Origin: Solobacterium sp.
GTDB lineage: Bacteria; Bacillota_I; Bacilli_A; Erysipelotrichales; Erysipelotrichaceae
Assembly: GCA_017469355.1 (NCBI GenBank)
Contig: JAFUGM010000042.1
Span: 1-60,758 of the forward strand
Length of the DNA stretch: 60,758 bases
Direction: 5' to 3'
Shown: positions 35,631-43,551 of the stretch, in pieces
Layout: each line of letters begins with the position of its first letter
How positions within the stretch are numbered: position 1 is the stretch's first letter
The notes under the pieces: generated by a model
The model's database searches: none
The model's input: only the letters and a program-made list of their open reading frames with translations
Told to the model about the DNA's origin: nothing
Made by a program: the position numbers and the translations under genes

Positions 35631-35800
35631 CGTTTTGCCTCTTTGACTATGTTTTCTAATCGTTTTCCGATCATTAACTTGGTTTTCGTGTCATATTGGC
35701 AAAACTTCGATATATTTTTAGTGGTGGAAACACCACCAAAAGCCAGCCAAATGACTGAATATTCCGAAATCAAACACAGGATGTAAGGCTGCCTGGCAAA

Positions 35801-35838
35801 TGTAATTGATACATATAGGGCTATGCTGAACAATTACA
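35801..35838. promoter_or_regulatory. Inverted repeat in rep leader/promoter region
   Basis: TGTAATTG (35801-35808) and CAATTACA (35831-35838) are perfect 8-bp arms 22 bp apart, upstream of rep and downstream of the small regulator gene. A TATA-rich block (ATACATATAG) lies between them. This looks like an operator for autoregulation of rep, possibly bound by the product of 35868-36155. A separate small hairpin GTGGTG-GAAA-CACCAC lies at 35720-35735. Confidence 0.4.
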
Positions 35839-35851
35839 CTAGTCAGAACTA

Positions 35852-35880
35852 AGGGTGAATTGGTCGTTCACTCTTTTTTT
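35852..35880 (+). terminator. Plus-strand terminator with no plus-strand gene before it
   Basis: Stem AGGGTGAA (35852-35859)/TTCACTCT (35867-35874) with a G-U pair valid only on the plus strand, followed by seven T. No plus-strand coding gene lies in 35634-35850, so it may end a small antisense RNA against the rep leader. Confidence 0.45.
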
Positions 35881-36155
35881 GTCCCTGCATTTTTCTGTGT
35901 TTCATATCTGCGCATTATTTCGCTGAACAGTTCTTCACTCGAAGCGCCTACTGCGTCCGCATAATCAATCAGGAACTGAATGGTAGGGCGGTATGACTTC
36001 TGCACCCAAACATAGCGCAGAGCCGGGACAGATAGTCTCATCGCTTCTGCTAACTGGATCTTGTTTCGGATAGGGGTACTGTGCTCCTTTTTCCGCTTCA
36101 CAAAATCAGTTCGGATCACCTCCATGATTACGTCATTCAGATTCGCGTCCTTCAT
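35868..36155 (-). CDS. Small HTH/XRE-like regulator
   Basis: 95 residues. The segment IQLAEAMRLSVPALRYVWVQ followed by PTIQFLIDYADAVGASSEEL fits a Cro/XRE-type helix-turn-helix with the usual closing helix; no further domain. No ribosome site is seen before the ATG (ACCT), so translation may be weak or leaderless. It is the last gene of the element before the tRNA terminator and lies upstream of rep, suggesting control of replication. Confidence 0.6.
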   Translation of the reverse strand: MKDANLNDVIMEVIRTDFVKRKKEHSTPIRNKIQLAEAMRLSVPALRYVWVQKSYRPTIQFLIDYADAVGASSEELFSEIMRRYETQKNAGTKKE

Positions 36156-36192
36156 AGGTCAAAATAGTTTCGAGTAAAGAACAGTAGGGCAA

Positions 36193-36223
36193 GAAAAAAT
36201 GCGCCCATTGAACATAGGCGCAT
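36193..36223 (-). terminator. Terminator downstream of tRNA-Pro
   Basis: ATGCGCC (36199-36205)/GGCGCAT (36217-36223) with an 11-nt loop and a T tract on the minus strand (complement of 36193-36199), 19 bp after the tRNA 3' end. Confidence 0.85.
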
Positions 36224-36241
36224 AACATCTTGAATCAAAAG

Positions 36242-36315
<74 letters not shown>

Positions 36316-36447
36316 ATTGCTTATCAGCGGAACTAATAGTAGCACATAACAATTTAGATTTCCATAGTTTTTCAAGAGAAAAACATGGGCTGCTTCACCT
36401 CTTTCCTATGCGGTTATGCGATAATACAGAGCGGAGGAAACCAACAG

Positions 36448-38142
36448 ATGAAATTTGCAGAAATGAAGTATGAACGACCGGATTATCATGCCGTCTCGGA
36501 AGAATATGAGCGTCTTTTAACCGAACTGGAACAGGCACAGCAGCCGGAACGGTTCGTACAGGTATTCAGGGAAATAGATGTGCTTCGCAGTAAGCTTTCT
36601 ACCATGTATAACATTGCCTATATCCGTCATTCCATCAATACAAAAGATGAATTCTATGACAAGGAAAATGAATTCTGGGATGAAACCAATCCACTGTTTG
36701 CCGTATATGACAACCGTCTCAGCAAGATCGCTGTAGAGTGCCCGTTTAAAGAACAGCTGTACAACGATATTCCTGAGCCCTACTTTCTGGCAGCGGAATG
36801 CAATCTGAAAAGCTTCCGGGAAGACATCGTTCCCTTAGTACAACGGGAAAATCGACTTGCGAGTGAATATGGAAAACTGAAGGCTTCGGCACAGATTGAA
36901 TATGATGGGGTTATCTATAACCTCTCTACGATTTCTTCAAAAGCGGAAGACCCTGATCGGTCTGTACGAAAAGGAGCTATGGACGCTCGGCTTCGTTTCT
37001 ATGAAGACCATGAAGATGAGTTTGACCGAATCTATGATGAGTTAGTTAAAGTCAGAACACAGATCGCAAACGATCTCGGTTATAACACCTATACAGAGCT
37101 TGGATACCTGCGCATGATGCGCCTGGATTACAACCGTGAGATGGTAGATAACTATCGCAGACAGATTCTCAAGGATGTCGTTCCGGTTGCCACAAAGCTG
37201 TATGAGCGCCAGGCGAAACGTCTTGGGACCGATACAGTTACCTATTATGACAAAGCGATGGAATATAAGAACGGAAATCCCCTTCCTAATGGTACCAGCG
37301 CTGATCTGATTCAGGCCGCTTCATCCATGTATCATGAGATGAGTCCGGAAACCGCAGAGTTTATTGATCTGATGGTAACCAATGAACTTTGGGATCTGGA
37401 ATCCCGTGATGGAAAGGAAATGGGTGGTTACTGTACCGGAATCCCGGATGAGGAATCTCCCTTCATCTTCGCCAACTTCAATGGCACAAACGGTGATGTT
37501 AACGTTCTGACCCATGAGGCAGGCCATGCATTCCAGTATTACCTTTCAAGAAATATCCCGGTTCTGGATCTGCAGTGGCCGACAAACGAATCTGCAGAAA
37601 TCACTTCCATGTCCATGGAGTTCAACGCATGGCCATGGATGGAACAGTTCTTTGGTGAAGATGCGGATAAGTATCGCTTCCTTCATCTTTCCGGAGCGAT
37701 CAAGTTCCTTCCCTATGGTGTACTGGTAGATCATTTCCAACATGAGGTTTATGACCATCCCGAATGGACTCCTGCCGATCGTAAGGCCTGCTGGAGAACA
37801 CTGGAACGGATGTATGAACCGGGAAAGGGCTGCAGTGAATCCGCATTCCTGGAGCGGGGTGGCTGGTGGTTCCAGCAGGGACATATCTTTGAGCTCCCCT
37901 TCTACTACATTGATTACACCCTGGCACAGGTGTGCGCCCTTCAGTTCTGGGCCAGAAATCAACACCACGATCCTGATGCCTGGAACGACTACCTGACACT
38001 ATGCAGACTCGGCGGCACAAAGACATTTACCGGTCTTGTGAAGAGTGCGAATCTGAATGTGCCATTTGAAGATGGATGCCTCAGAGACACCATAAAAACT
38101 GCGGAGGAATGGCTCTCCGCAGTAGATGATCAATCACTGTAA
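36448..38142 (+). CDS. pepF: Oligoendopeptidase F-type M3 metallopeptidase
   Basis: 564 residues from ATG 36448 (GGAGG ~10 nt upstream; the ORF opens 21 codons earlier without a ribosome site). The zinc site HEAGH lies at residues 356-360, in the context LTHEAGHAFQYY, with the family's downstream Glu in ESAEITSMSMEF. The length and C-terminal block YIDYTLAQVCALQFW are typical of the M3B oligoendopeptidase family. It cleaves short peptides in the cytosol. Stands alone: its own terminator follows, and the next gene is convergent. Ordinary chromosomal gene. Confidence 0.93.
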   Translation: MKFAEMKYERPDYHAVSEEYERLLTELEQAQQPERFVQVFREIDVLRSKLSTMYNIAYIRHSINTKDEFYDKENEFWDETNPLFAVYDNRLSKIAVECPFKEQLYNDIPEPYFLAAECNLKSFREDIVPLVQRENRLASEYGKLKASAQIEYDGVIYNLSTISSKAEDPDRSVRKGAMDARLRFYEDHEDEFDRIYDELVKVRTQIANDLGYNTYTELGYLRMMRLDYNREMVDNYRRQILKDVVPVATKLYERQAKRLGTDTVTYYDKAMEYKNGNPLPNGTSADLIQAASSMYHEMSPETAEFIDLMVTNELWDLESRDGKEMGGYCTGIPDEESPFIFANFNGTNGDVNVLTHEAGHAFQYYLSRNIPVLDLQWPTNESAEITSMSMEFNAWPWMEQFFGEDADKYRFLHLSGAIKFLPYGVLVDHFQHEVYDHPEWTPADRKACWRTLERMYEPGKGCSESAFLERGGWWFQQGHIFELPFYYIDYTLAQVCALQFWARNQHHDPDAWNDYLTLCRLGGTKTFTGLVKSANLNVPFEDGCLRDTIKTAEEWLSAVDDQSL

Positions 38143-38149
38143 TATTCAC

Positions 38150-38176
38150 GCGATGTCCCAGTGGCATCGCTTTTTT
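38150..38176 (+). terminator. Terminator of pepF
   Basis: Stem GCGATG/CATCGC (38150-38155 and 38165-38170) followed by six T, 8 bp after the pepF stop codon. It touches the stop codon of the convergent dehydrogenase gene. Confidence 0.85.
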
Positions 38177-39119
38177 ACAGCACGGTATTTTTTGGTGTTC
38201 CATCGAGCCAGGCCCGCAGGTTGTCAAACACAATCTCTGCTCTCAGCTTCATGGACTCTTCTGTCGCAAAAGCCACATGTGGAGTTACCAGTACATGGTT
38301 CACCTCCAGCAGTGGATCCCCGTGAAGCGGTGGTTCCTGATCAAATACATCGATACAAGCACCAGCGATGATTCCACGGTTTAATGCATCCGCAAGATCT
38401 GCAGTATTTACCACAGGGCCTCTTGCGACGTTCACAAGAAGTGCACTTGGTTTCATCAACGATAATTTTTCCGCATTGATCAATCCTCGTGTTTCTTCAT
38501 TCAATGGACAATGAAGAACGACAATATCAGATCGCTTTAATACCTCATCCAGGCTCACAATTGGAATCGCTGAATCGACATGCTTCTCCGGATGACGTAC
38601 GGCCGCAATCACTTCCGCCCCAAACGCCTGAAACAGTTCTGCACTGCGGGAACCAATTGCCCCTAGACCGACAATTCCCACCGTCTTGCCTTTGATCTCC
38701 TGACCGATAAGGCCTGCTTTCGTTCCGCCATTCCGGCAGCGGTCTTCTACCTGCCGAAGATTTCGCAGCGAAGAAAGAACCATACCAAGGACAAGTTCCG
38801 ATACCGCTTCGTTGGAATAGCCTGACGCATTGGATACCGTGATATGTTTCTTTTCTGCCGCAGACAGTCCGATATGATCCACACCGGTAAAAGCCACATC
38901 AATGAATTTCAGATGATCCAAAGCTTCAATCACTTCTCCCTTTACCGGCATATTCGCCACAATCAGAATATCCGCATCCTGCAATTCCTGTGTTAATACT
39001 TCTGTGTCATCCGTTCGCTCATAGGAAACAAACTCCACACCTTCCTTCACAAATGGTTCTTCAAGTTCAGACAGAAGTTCTTCTGAGATTCCAAGTGATT
39101 CCGCAATGACAGCTTTCAT
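38175..39119 (-). CDS. D-isomer-specific 2-hydroxyacid dehydrogenase
   Basis: 314 residues from ATG 39117-39119 (GGAGG upstream; a longer frame lacks one). NAD-binding Rossmann motif GIVGLGAIGSRSAELF, catalytic Arg in NVARGPVVN, Glu in DVFDQEPP, His in TPHVAFATEES: the complete family triad. Reduces a 2-keto acid to the D-2-hydroxy acid with NAD(P)H; the substrate cannot be told from sequence (phosphoglycerate, glyoxylate and hydroxypyruvate types all share these motifs). Next to SDR, aldo-keto reductase and flavodoxin genes in the same orientation, a small redox cluster. Confidence 0.9.
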   Translation of the reverse strand: MKAVIAESLGISEELLSELEEPFVKEGVEFVSYERTDDTEVLTQELQDADILIVANMPVKGEVIEALDHLKFIDVAFTGVDHIGLSAAEKKHITVSNASGYSNEAVSELVLGMVLSSLRNLRQVEDRCRNGGTKAGLIGQEIKGKTVGIVGLGAIGSRSAELFQAFGAEVIAAVRHPEKHVDSAIPIVSLDEVLKRSDIVVLHCPLNEETRGLINAEKLSLMKPSALLVNVARGPVVNTADLADALNRGIIAGACIDVFDQEPPLHGDPLLEVNHVLVTPHVAFATEESMKLRAEIVFDNLRAWLDGTPKNTVL

Positions 39120-39186
39120 AATCGATTCCTCCGGTTCGCTCCTGTTCATCATAATACGTATGAAAGGATAATACTGTTCCAATACT

Positions 39187-39213
39187 CAAAAGAAGGATCG
39201 TGAAGACCCTTCT
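39187..39213 (-). terminator. Probable terminator after SDR gene
   Basis: AGAAGG/CCTTCT arms with an 11-nt loop, followed on the minus strand by TTTTGAGT, just after the SDR stop codon. Short stem, so moderate strength. Confidence 0.5.
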
Positions 39214-39221
39214 CAATTCAC

Positions 39222-40055
39222 TTAATTCTCTGGCTGAAGCGGACCGTAGTAATAAGAGGCAGTGGCGCCGCCATCCGCAAGGAAGGTGGAACCGGTGATA
39301 AATGCCCCAGCATCACTCAGCAGAAGTTCCGCAATTGACGCAATTTCATCAGCAGTCCCGGGACGACCTGCAGGGCATTTCGCAAACATGTTCTTATAAA
39401 ACTCTCCGCGTGGTCCATTGAATTCATCCACTGCTAATGGTGTAACGATAATCCCAGGCGCAATGTCATTGAGACGTGCACCTTTTTCACCCCATCGAAC
39501 ACTCTCATACATGACCCGCTTTTCATTACAGCGCTTCGCCAGCTGATACGCATGAAGCGTATCTCTGATATGGTCAGGTTGTAACAGATCCAGGGACAGC
39601 AGTTCCTCAGTCGGTGTCATCGCAAGCATCCGATCTTCTTCCGCTGTCAGCTGCGGCATACGCCATCCAGACTGAGACGAAATGGTGACACCTGCACCGC
39701 CCTCTTCAATGACATTTCCGACTTCTTCAAGAAGCACTGCAGTTCCATACAGGTCTACCTTAAGTATGGTTTCAATTGGTGCCTGAGAAGGCGATACCCC
39801 GGCCCCGTTTACCAGATACTTAATGGGCCCATAGTTCTGTGCTTCGTGGATAAGTTCCTGAATGGATTCCCTGGATGAAAGATCCATTTCAAAGGGAATT
39901 ACATGGAATCCTGCCTGATTCATGATTTCTGCGATAGTTTCCGCATGCGAGAGATCCCGATCTCCCAGAACAATGGTCTTTCCAAATCCAGTACGTCTGG
40001 CAATCGCCATACTGATCTGACCAGCACCGGTCACAATCATTACTTCCTGTTTCAT
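39222..40055 (-). CDS. Short-chain dehydrogenase/reductase
   Basis: 277 residues of the classical SDR fold. The nucleotide loop is TGAGQISMAIA (variant TGxxxGxG with one Gly replaced); VNGAG near residue 88; Ser in TISSQSG; YQLAKRC supplies the YxxxK pair. The insertion between the Ser and Tyr blocks (MTPTEELLSLDLLQ) is longer than usual, as in some hydroxysteroid-type SDRs. A gut-bacterial steroid or keto-acid substrate is possible but unproven. 18 bp downstream of the aldo-keto reductase gene; likely same operon. Confidence 0.85.
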   Translation of the reverse strand: MKQEVMIVTGAGQISMAIARRTGFGKTIVLGDRDLSHAETIAEIMNQAGFHVIPFEMDLSSRESIQELIHEAQNYGPIKYLVNGAGVSPSQAPIETILKVDLYGTAVLLEEVGNVIEEGGAGVTISSQSGWRMPQLTAEEDRMLAMTPTEELLSLDLLQPDHIRDTLHAYQLAKRCNEKRVMYESVRWGEKGARLNDIAPGIIVTPLAVDEFNGPRGEFYKNMFAKCPAGRPGTADEIASIAELLLSDAGAFITGSTFLADGGATASYYYGPLQPEN

Positions 40056-40073
40056 CTATTTCCCCCCCTACTG

Positions 40074-41204
40074 TCATTCAAACGTCTTCGCTGTGACTTC
40101 AAGGTAGTTTCGAATCGGAAGATGCTGGGGACAGACCCGCTCACACATTCCGCACTTTACACAATCCGATGCCTTTCCATACCCGTTCCCTGTAATGACA
40201 TGGTTGTAATAATATCCCGTGTTCCAGTTATGGAATGCCTCGTGGGCATTTAACGCCGCAAACAGATCAGGAATCCGAATCTGTTTCGGACAGTGATTCT
40301 CTTCGACGCAATAGCGACAGGACGTACAGGGAATCAGTCCAAGATTTTTGAATATGGCACACACCTGGCCTACTGCTTCCTGTTCAGAATCCGAAAGCGG
40401 CTGATAGTCTTTCATGGTTTGAATGTTATCGTCCATCTGGCTCATATCACTCATTCCGGAGAGCACGACCGCGATATTCGGGAACCCTGCCGCAAAACGA
40501 AGCGCATAACTCGCATTAGATGCGGTACCGAGGTTTCGGAAAATCTGATCCGCTTCTTCCGGAAGATTCACTAGACTTCCGCCCTTTACCGGCTCCATCA
40601 CAAGAACCGGTTTCCCATGTTTCTCACAAACTTCATATACCTTCCGTGCTTCTACGGAGGCGTCTTCATAATCCACGTAATTCAGCTGAATCTGAACTAC
40701 TTCGACTTCCGGATGATCTGTAAGAATCTGTTCGAGAACTTCTGCCTTATCGTGAAAAGAGATTCCCACATGACGGATCTTACCTTCCTGTTTCAGTTTC
40801 ACTGCGGTTTCATACGCATGGCATTTCTGAAACTTCTGATAGTTCTTATGATCCTGCGCATGCATGAGATAGAAATCGAAATAGGTTGTGCCACACCACT
40901 CCAGCTGCTGTTCAAAAAACGGAATGATATCCTCTTCACGGGAGAAGTATGGCTCTGTCAGCTTGTTTGTCAAAAGAAACTGACTGCGGTCATATCGAGC
41001 AGATACACAATGGGCGATGGCCGTTTCCGACTTTCCGCCAATATATCCATGTGCAGTGTCAAAATAATTGAACCCAGCTTCAATAAACGCATCGGCCATG
41101 CGCGAAAATTCTTCAAAATCCACCTGGTCATTCTTCATTGGAAGACGCATACAGCCAAATCCAAAATTTCCATGAATCTCCGGAAAGAAACGGTTCTCCT
41201 TCAT
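40074..41204 (-). CDS. Aldo-keto reductase with C-terminal ferredoxin-like [4Fe-4S] domain
   Basis: 376 residues from ATG 41202-41204 (AAGGAGGAG upstream). The N-terminal TIM barrel has the AKR blocks GFGCMRLP, YFDTAHGYIGGKSE and GISFHDKAEV. The C-terminus carries a Cys-rich segment CTSCRYCVEENHCP and a second CVKCGMCERVCP, the two-cluster ferredoxin pattern found in YdhE-like AKRs of anaerobes. Probably a redox-linked aldehyde/ketone reductase using Fe-S electrons. Downstream of the flavodoxin gene (13-bp gap), which may supply electrons. Confidence 0.9.
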   Translation of the reverse strand: MKENRFFPEIHGNFGFGCMRLPMKNDQVDFEEFSRMADAFIEAGFNYFDTAHGYIGGKSETAIAHCVSARYDRSQFLLTNKLTEPYFSREEDIIPFFEQQLEWCGTTYFDFYLMHAQDHKNYQKFQKCHAYETAVKLKQEGKIRHVGISFHDKAEVLEQILTDHPEVEVVQIQLNYVDYEDASVEARKVYEVCEKHGKPVLVMEPVKGGSLVNLPEEADQIFRNLGTASNASYALRFAAGFPNIAVVLSGMSDMSQMDDNIQTMKDYQPLSDSEQEAVGQVCAIFKNLGLIPCTSCRYCVEENHCPKQIRIPDLFAALNAHEAFHNWNTGYYYNHVITGNGYGKASDCVKCGMCERVCPQHLPIRNYLEVTAKTFE

Positions 41205-41217
41205 AATAGTCTCCTCC

Positions 41218-41736
41218 TTACTTAAGGTTGTCTTTGGCCCATGTTTCGACTGCATGGCGGGAGTTCTTCGCATCCGCCCCGTGAACCGCAAGACCGGTTC
41301 CAACTTCTGCGCCTGGGCAATACTTCTTCAGCGCTCTGGCAGATCCTGCCATCCCGCTTCCTTCATGTGTCATCACCGGAAAGACATGTTTCCCTACAAA
41401 ATCCAATTGTTCCAGCTGGGTAAAGACAGCACATGGATATGTTCCCCACCAACATGGACCTGCGACAACAATGTTGTCATATCCTTCAATCGAGCTCAGC
41501 ATCTGTTTCAGTTCTGGCCTTGCATTTACGCGCAGTTCTTCCTGCGCCTCTTCTGTACATCTGGTGTAATCTTCCGCATAAGGCTTCACTGTTTCTATCT
41601 GAAACAGATCAGCATCGACCGCTTCAGCAATATATTCCGCGACAATCTCTGTATTTCCTTTTGAAAGTGACTGAATCCTTCCGTTCACGTAATTCTCTCC
41701 CGTACGGGAGTAGTAAATAACAAGGGTTTTTGACAT
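41218..41736 (-). CDS. Flavodoxin-family protein
   Basis: 172 residues. FMN phosphate loop YYSRTGENYVNG near the N-terminus (longer than in classical flavodoxins), VVAGPCWWGTYPCAVFTQLE for the isoalloxazine loop, and THEGSGMAGS for the third loop, matching the flavodoxin_4 type that often pairs with AKR and SDR genes in Firmicutes. Low-potential electron carrier in the cytosol. It is first in the redox cluster and divergent from the LysR gene at 41876, which is its probable regulator. Confidence 0.92.
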   Translation of the reverse strand: MSKTLVIYYSRTGENYVNGRIQSLSKGNTEIVAEYIAEAVDADLFQIETVKPYAEDYTRCTEEAQEELRVNARPELKQMLSSIEGYDNIVVAGPCWWGTYPCAVFTQLEQLDFVGKHVFPVMTHEGSGMAGSARALKKYCPGAEVGTGLAVHGADAKNSRHAVETWAKDNLK

Positions 41737-41875
41737 AATTCCTGCACTCCTTCTTCTGTTTTCATCTTAGGGCGATACATATGCACTATCAATTCCGGTT
41801 TCCCGCCCTATCTATAAGCAGAACTTATGAATTGTGTCCGTTATGTTAGAATTCGGTTATAGCGGAGTACAGCAG

Positions 41876-42760
41876 ATGTTATTGAAACAGATCGAGTATT
41901 TTCAGGCAGTTGTAGAGACAGGAAGTTTTTCTCTGGCAGGAGAACGTTGTCATATTTCACAATCCGCCGTATCCCAGCAGATCAAAGCATTGGAGGAAGA
42001 AATCGGAACACCTCTCTTACATCGGCATAACCGAACCTTTTCCTTAACTCCTGCAGGAGAACTCTTTTATCGTAAAGGCACGGCGTTACGCAATGAGGCA
42101 CTACGTCTCATTCATGACGTACATGCGGCAGGAACGGGAGAATCGACGGTTCTGCGCATCGGGTATCTGAAGTGTTATGGCGGCTCTGAATTTATTGATG
42201 CGACAGCAGAATTTTCCGCTGCCCACCCTGAAGTGAAATTAGAAATAATCAATGGGAATCATGAGGATCTGTATCAGGCTCTGCGTGATGAACATGTCGA
42301 TATCATTCTCAATGATCAGCGGCGCGCCTTCTCCGATGACTATGTCAATTACGAACTGATCCAAAGCCATTGTTATATCGAACTGGCTTCGCATCACCCA
42401 TTAGCCAAAAAATCCCGTATCACCACAAAAGATCTGGAAAACGAAACCTGTATTCTAGTAGCGGGAGATCATCAACAGGAAACAGAGCAGACTTATTACC
42501 ATGACATTGTCGGATTCCATGGCGCATTCCGCTTCGCTGAGACACTTTCCGAAGCCAGAATTCTTGTGGCATCGGGGAATGGGTTCCTTCCGGTGGAAGG
42601 AATACGAAATGATGTATATTTCGGCACCGCCATTACCAGAATTCCGCTATACCGTAACCGAACCCCGGTCATGCGTAACTATTGTGCATTCTGGAAAGCA
42701 GATAATTCCGGCTGGTATGTGGAGGAGTTTGCGGAAATTCTTCATCGACAGTTTCAGTAA
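41876..42760 (+). CDS. LysR-family regulator
   Basis: 294 residues. Winged helix at the N-terminus: QIEYFQAVVETGSFSLAGER followed by SQSAVSQQIKALEEEIGTPLLHR, the LysR consensus; the effector domain follows. I place the start at ATG 41876, which has GGAG eight bases upstream; an ATG at 41843 is in frame but has no site. It is divergent from the flavodoxin-AKR-SDR-dehydrogenase genes and most likely controls them in response to a redox or metabolite signal. Confidence 0.88.
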   Translation: MLLKQIEYFQAVVETGSFSLAGERCHISQSAVSQQIKALEEEIGTPLLHRHNRTFSLTPAGELFYRKGTALRNEALRLIHDVHAAGTGESTVLRIGYLKCYGGSEFIDATAEFSAAHPEVKLEIINGNHEDLYQALRDEHVDIILNDQRRAFSDDYVNYELIQSHCYIELASHHPLAKKSRITTKDLENETCILVAGDHQQETEQTYYHDIVGFHGAFRFAETLSEARILVASGNGFLPVEGIRNDVYFGTAITRIPLYRNRTPVMRNYCAFWKADNSGWYVEEFAEILHRQFQ

Positions 42761-42866
42761 ACAAAACAGTGAGGAAAACCAGCATGCCTGGCTGCATTCT
42801 GTTACCATTGGCTAACATGCATGCGAGCCAATATAATGAAGAAAAGAATCACGGAAAGGATCATTT

Positions 42867-43487
42867 ATGAACGAGAAAGCGATTTATGATTTGACCTATG
42901 GCCTCTTTCTGATTGGAAGTAAGGCAGAGGAAAAAGAAAACATCTGTGTTGTCAATACGGTTATGCAGGTGGCAGGCAGTCCAACCAGGGTTACACTTTC
43001 CTGTATTAACGGAAACCTGACACCAGAGCTCATTAAGGCAAGCGGATACTTCACTGCCGCAATCCTGGATGAAACTGTAGAGTTTGATACCTTCAAACAA
43101 TTTGGTCTTCAGCACGGAAGCGATGTAAATAAGCTGGAGGGATATGATGTTGAACATGATGTGAATGGAATTCCTTTCCTAAAAACAAATGCATGTTCTG
43201 TTCTTTCCTGCAAAGTAATAAGCTGTCAGGATCTTGGCTCACATACGCTGTTTATTGCGGAAGTTGTAGATGCGGAAAAGTTCTCCGATTCCCGTCCTGT
43301 TACGTATGCGGAATATCACAGTCGGATTAAACCAAAGCGCAGCACGAAAGAAACCCCAAAGGAAATCATCGGATGGAAGTGCACCATCTGCGGATACGTA
43401 TACGAAGGGGCTGAGCTTCCGGAAGACTTCACCTGTCCATGGTGTGGACATCCGGCATCTGATTTTGAACCAGTTTACAAGGAATAA
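42867..43487 (+). CDS. Flavin reductase-rubredoxin fusion
   Basis: 206 residues: an N-terminal FMN-binding split-barrel flavin reductase domain (~1-150; GLFLIGSKAEEKENICVVNT, MQVAGSPTRVTLSC) and a C-terminal rubredoxin (~165-206) with CTICGYVYEGAELPEDFTCPWCG supplying the four iron-binding Cys. This is the high-molecular-weight rubredoxin arrangement of anaerobes, linked to NADH-dependent O2 or peroxide reduction with flavodiiron proteins (none in the window). RBS AAAGGA and its own terminator. Monocistronic. Confidence 0.93.
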   Translation: MNEKAIYDLTYGLFLIGSKAEEKENICVVNTVMQVAGSPTRVTLSCINGNLTPELIKASGYFTAAILDETVEFDTFKQFGLQHGSDVNKLEGYDVEHDVNGIPFLKTNACSVLSCKVISCQDLGSHTLFIAEVVDAEKFSDSRPVTYAEYHSRIKPKRSTKETPKEIIGWKCTICGYVYEGAELPEDFTCPWCGHPASDFEPVYKE

Positions 43488-43495
43488 AATACAAT

Positions 43496-43529
43496 GGGCT
43501 GTATCGCTATGGTACAGCCCGTTTTTCTT
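43496..43529 (+). terminator. Terminator of flavin reductase-rubredoxin gene
   Basis: GGGCTGTA (43496-43503)/TACAGCCC (43513-43520) with a 9-nt loop followed by GTTTTTCTT. May act for the convergent ABC gene as well, though the opposite side is less T-rich. Confidence 0.85.
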
Positions 43530-43551
43530 AGATTCGATTTCAGCGCAGGGT

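Noticed and set aside
35591-35833. 80-codon minus-strand frame over the rep leader
   Set aside because: It overlaps the rep start in another frame, has no ribosome site and no family resemblance; the region is better explained as regulatory DNA.
1-36200. Integrative conjugative element or prophage
   Set aside because: No relaxase, coupling protein, type IV secretion, integrase or phage structural gene is visible; plasmid-like replicon is as far as the sequence allows.
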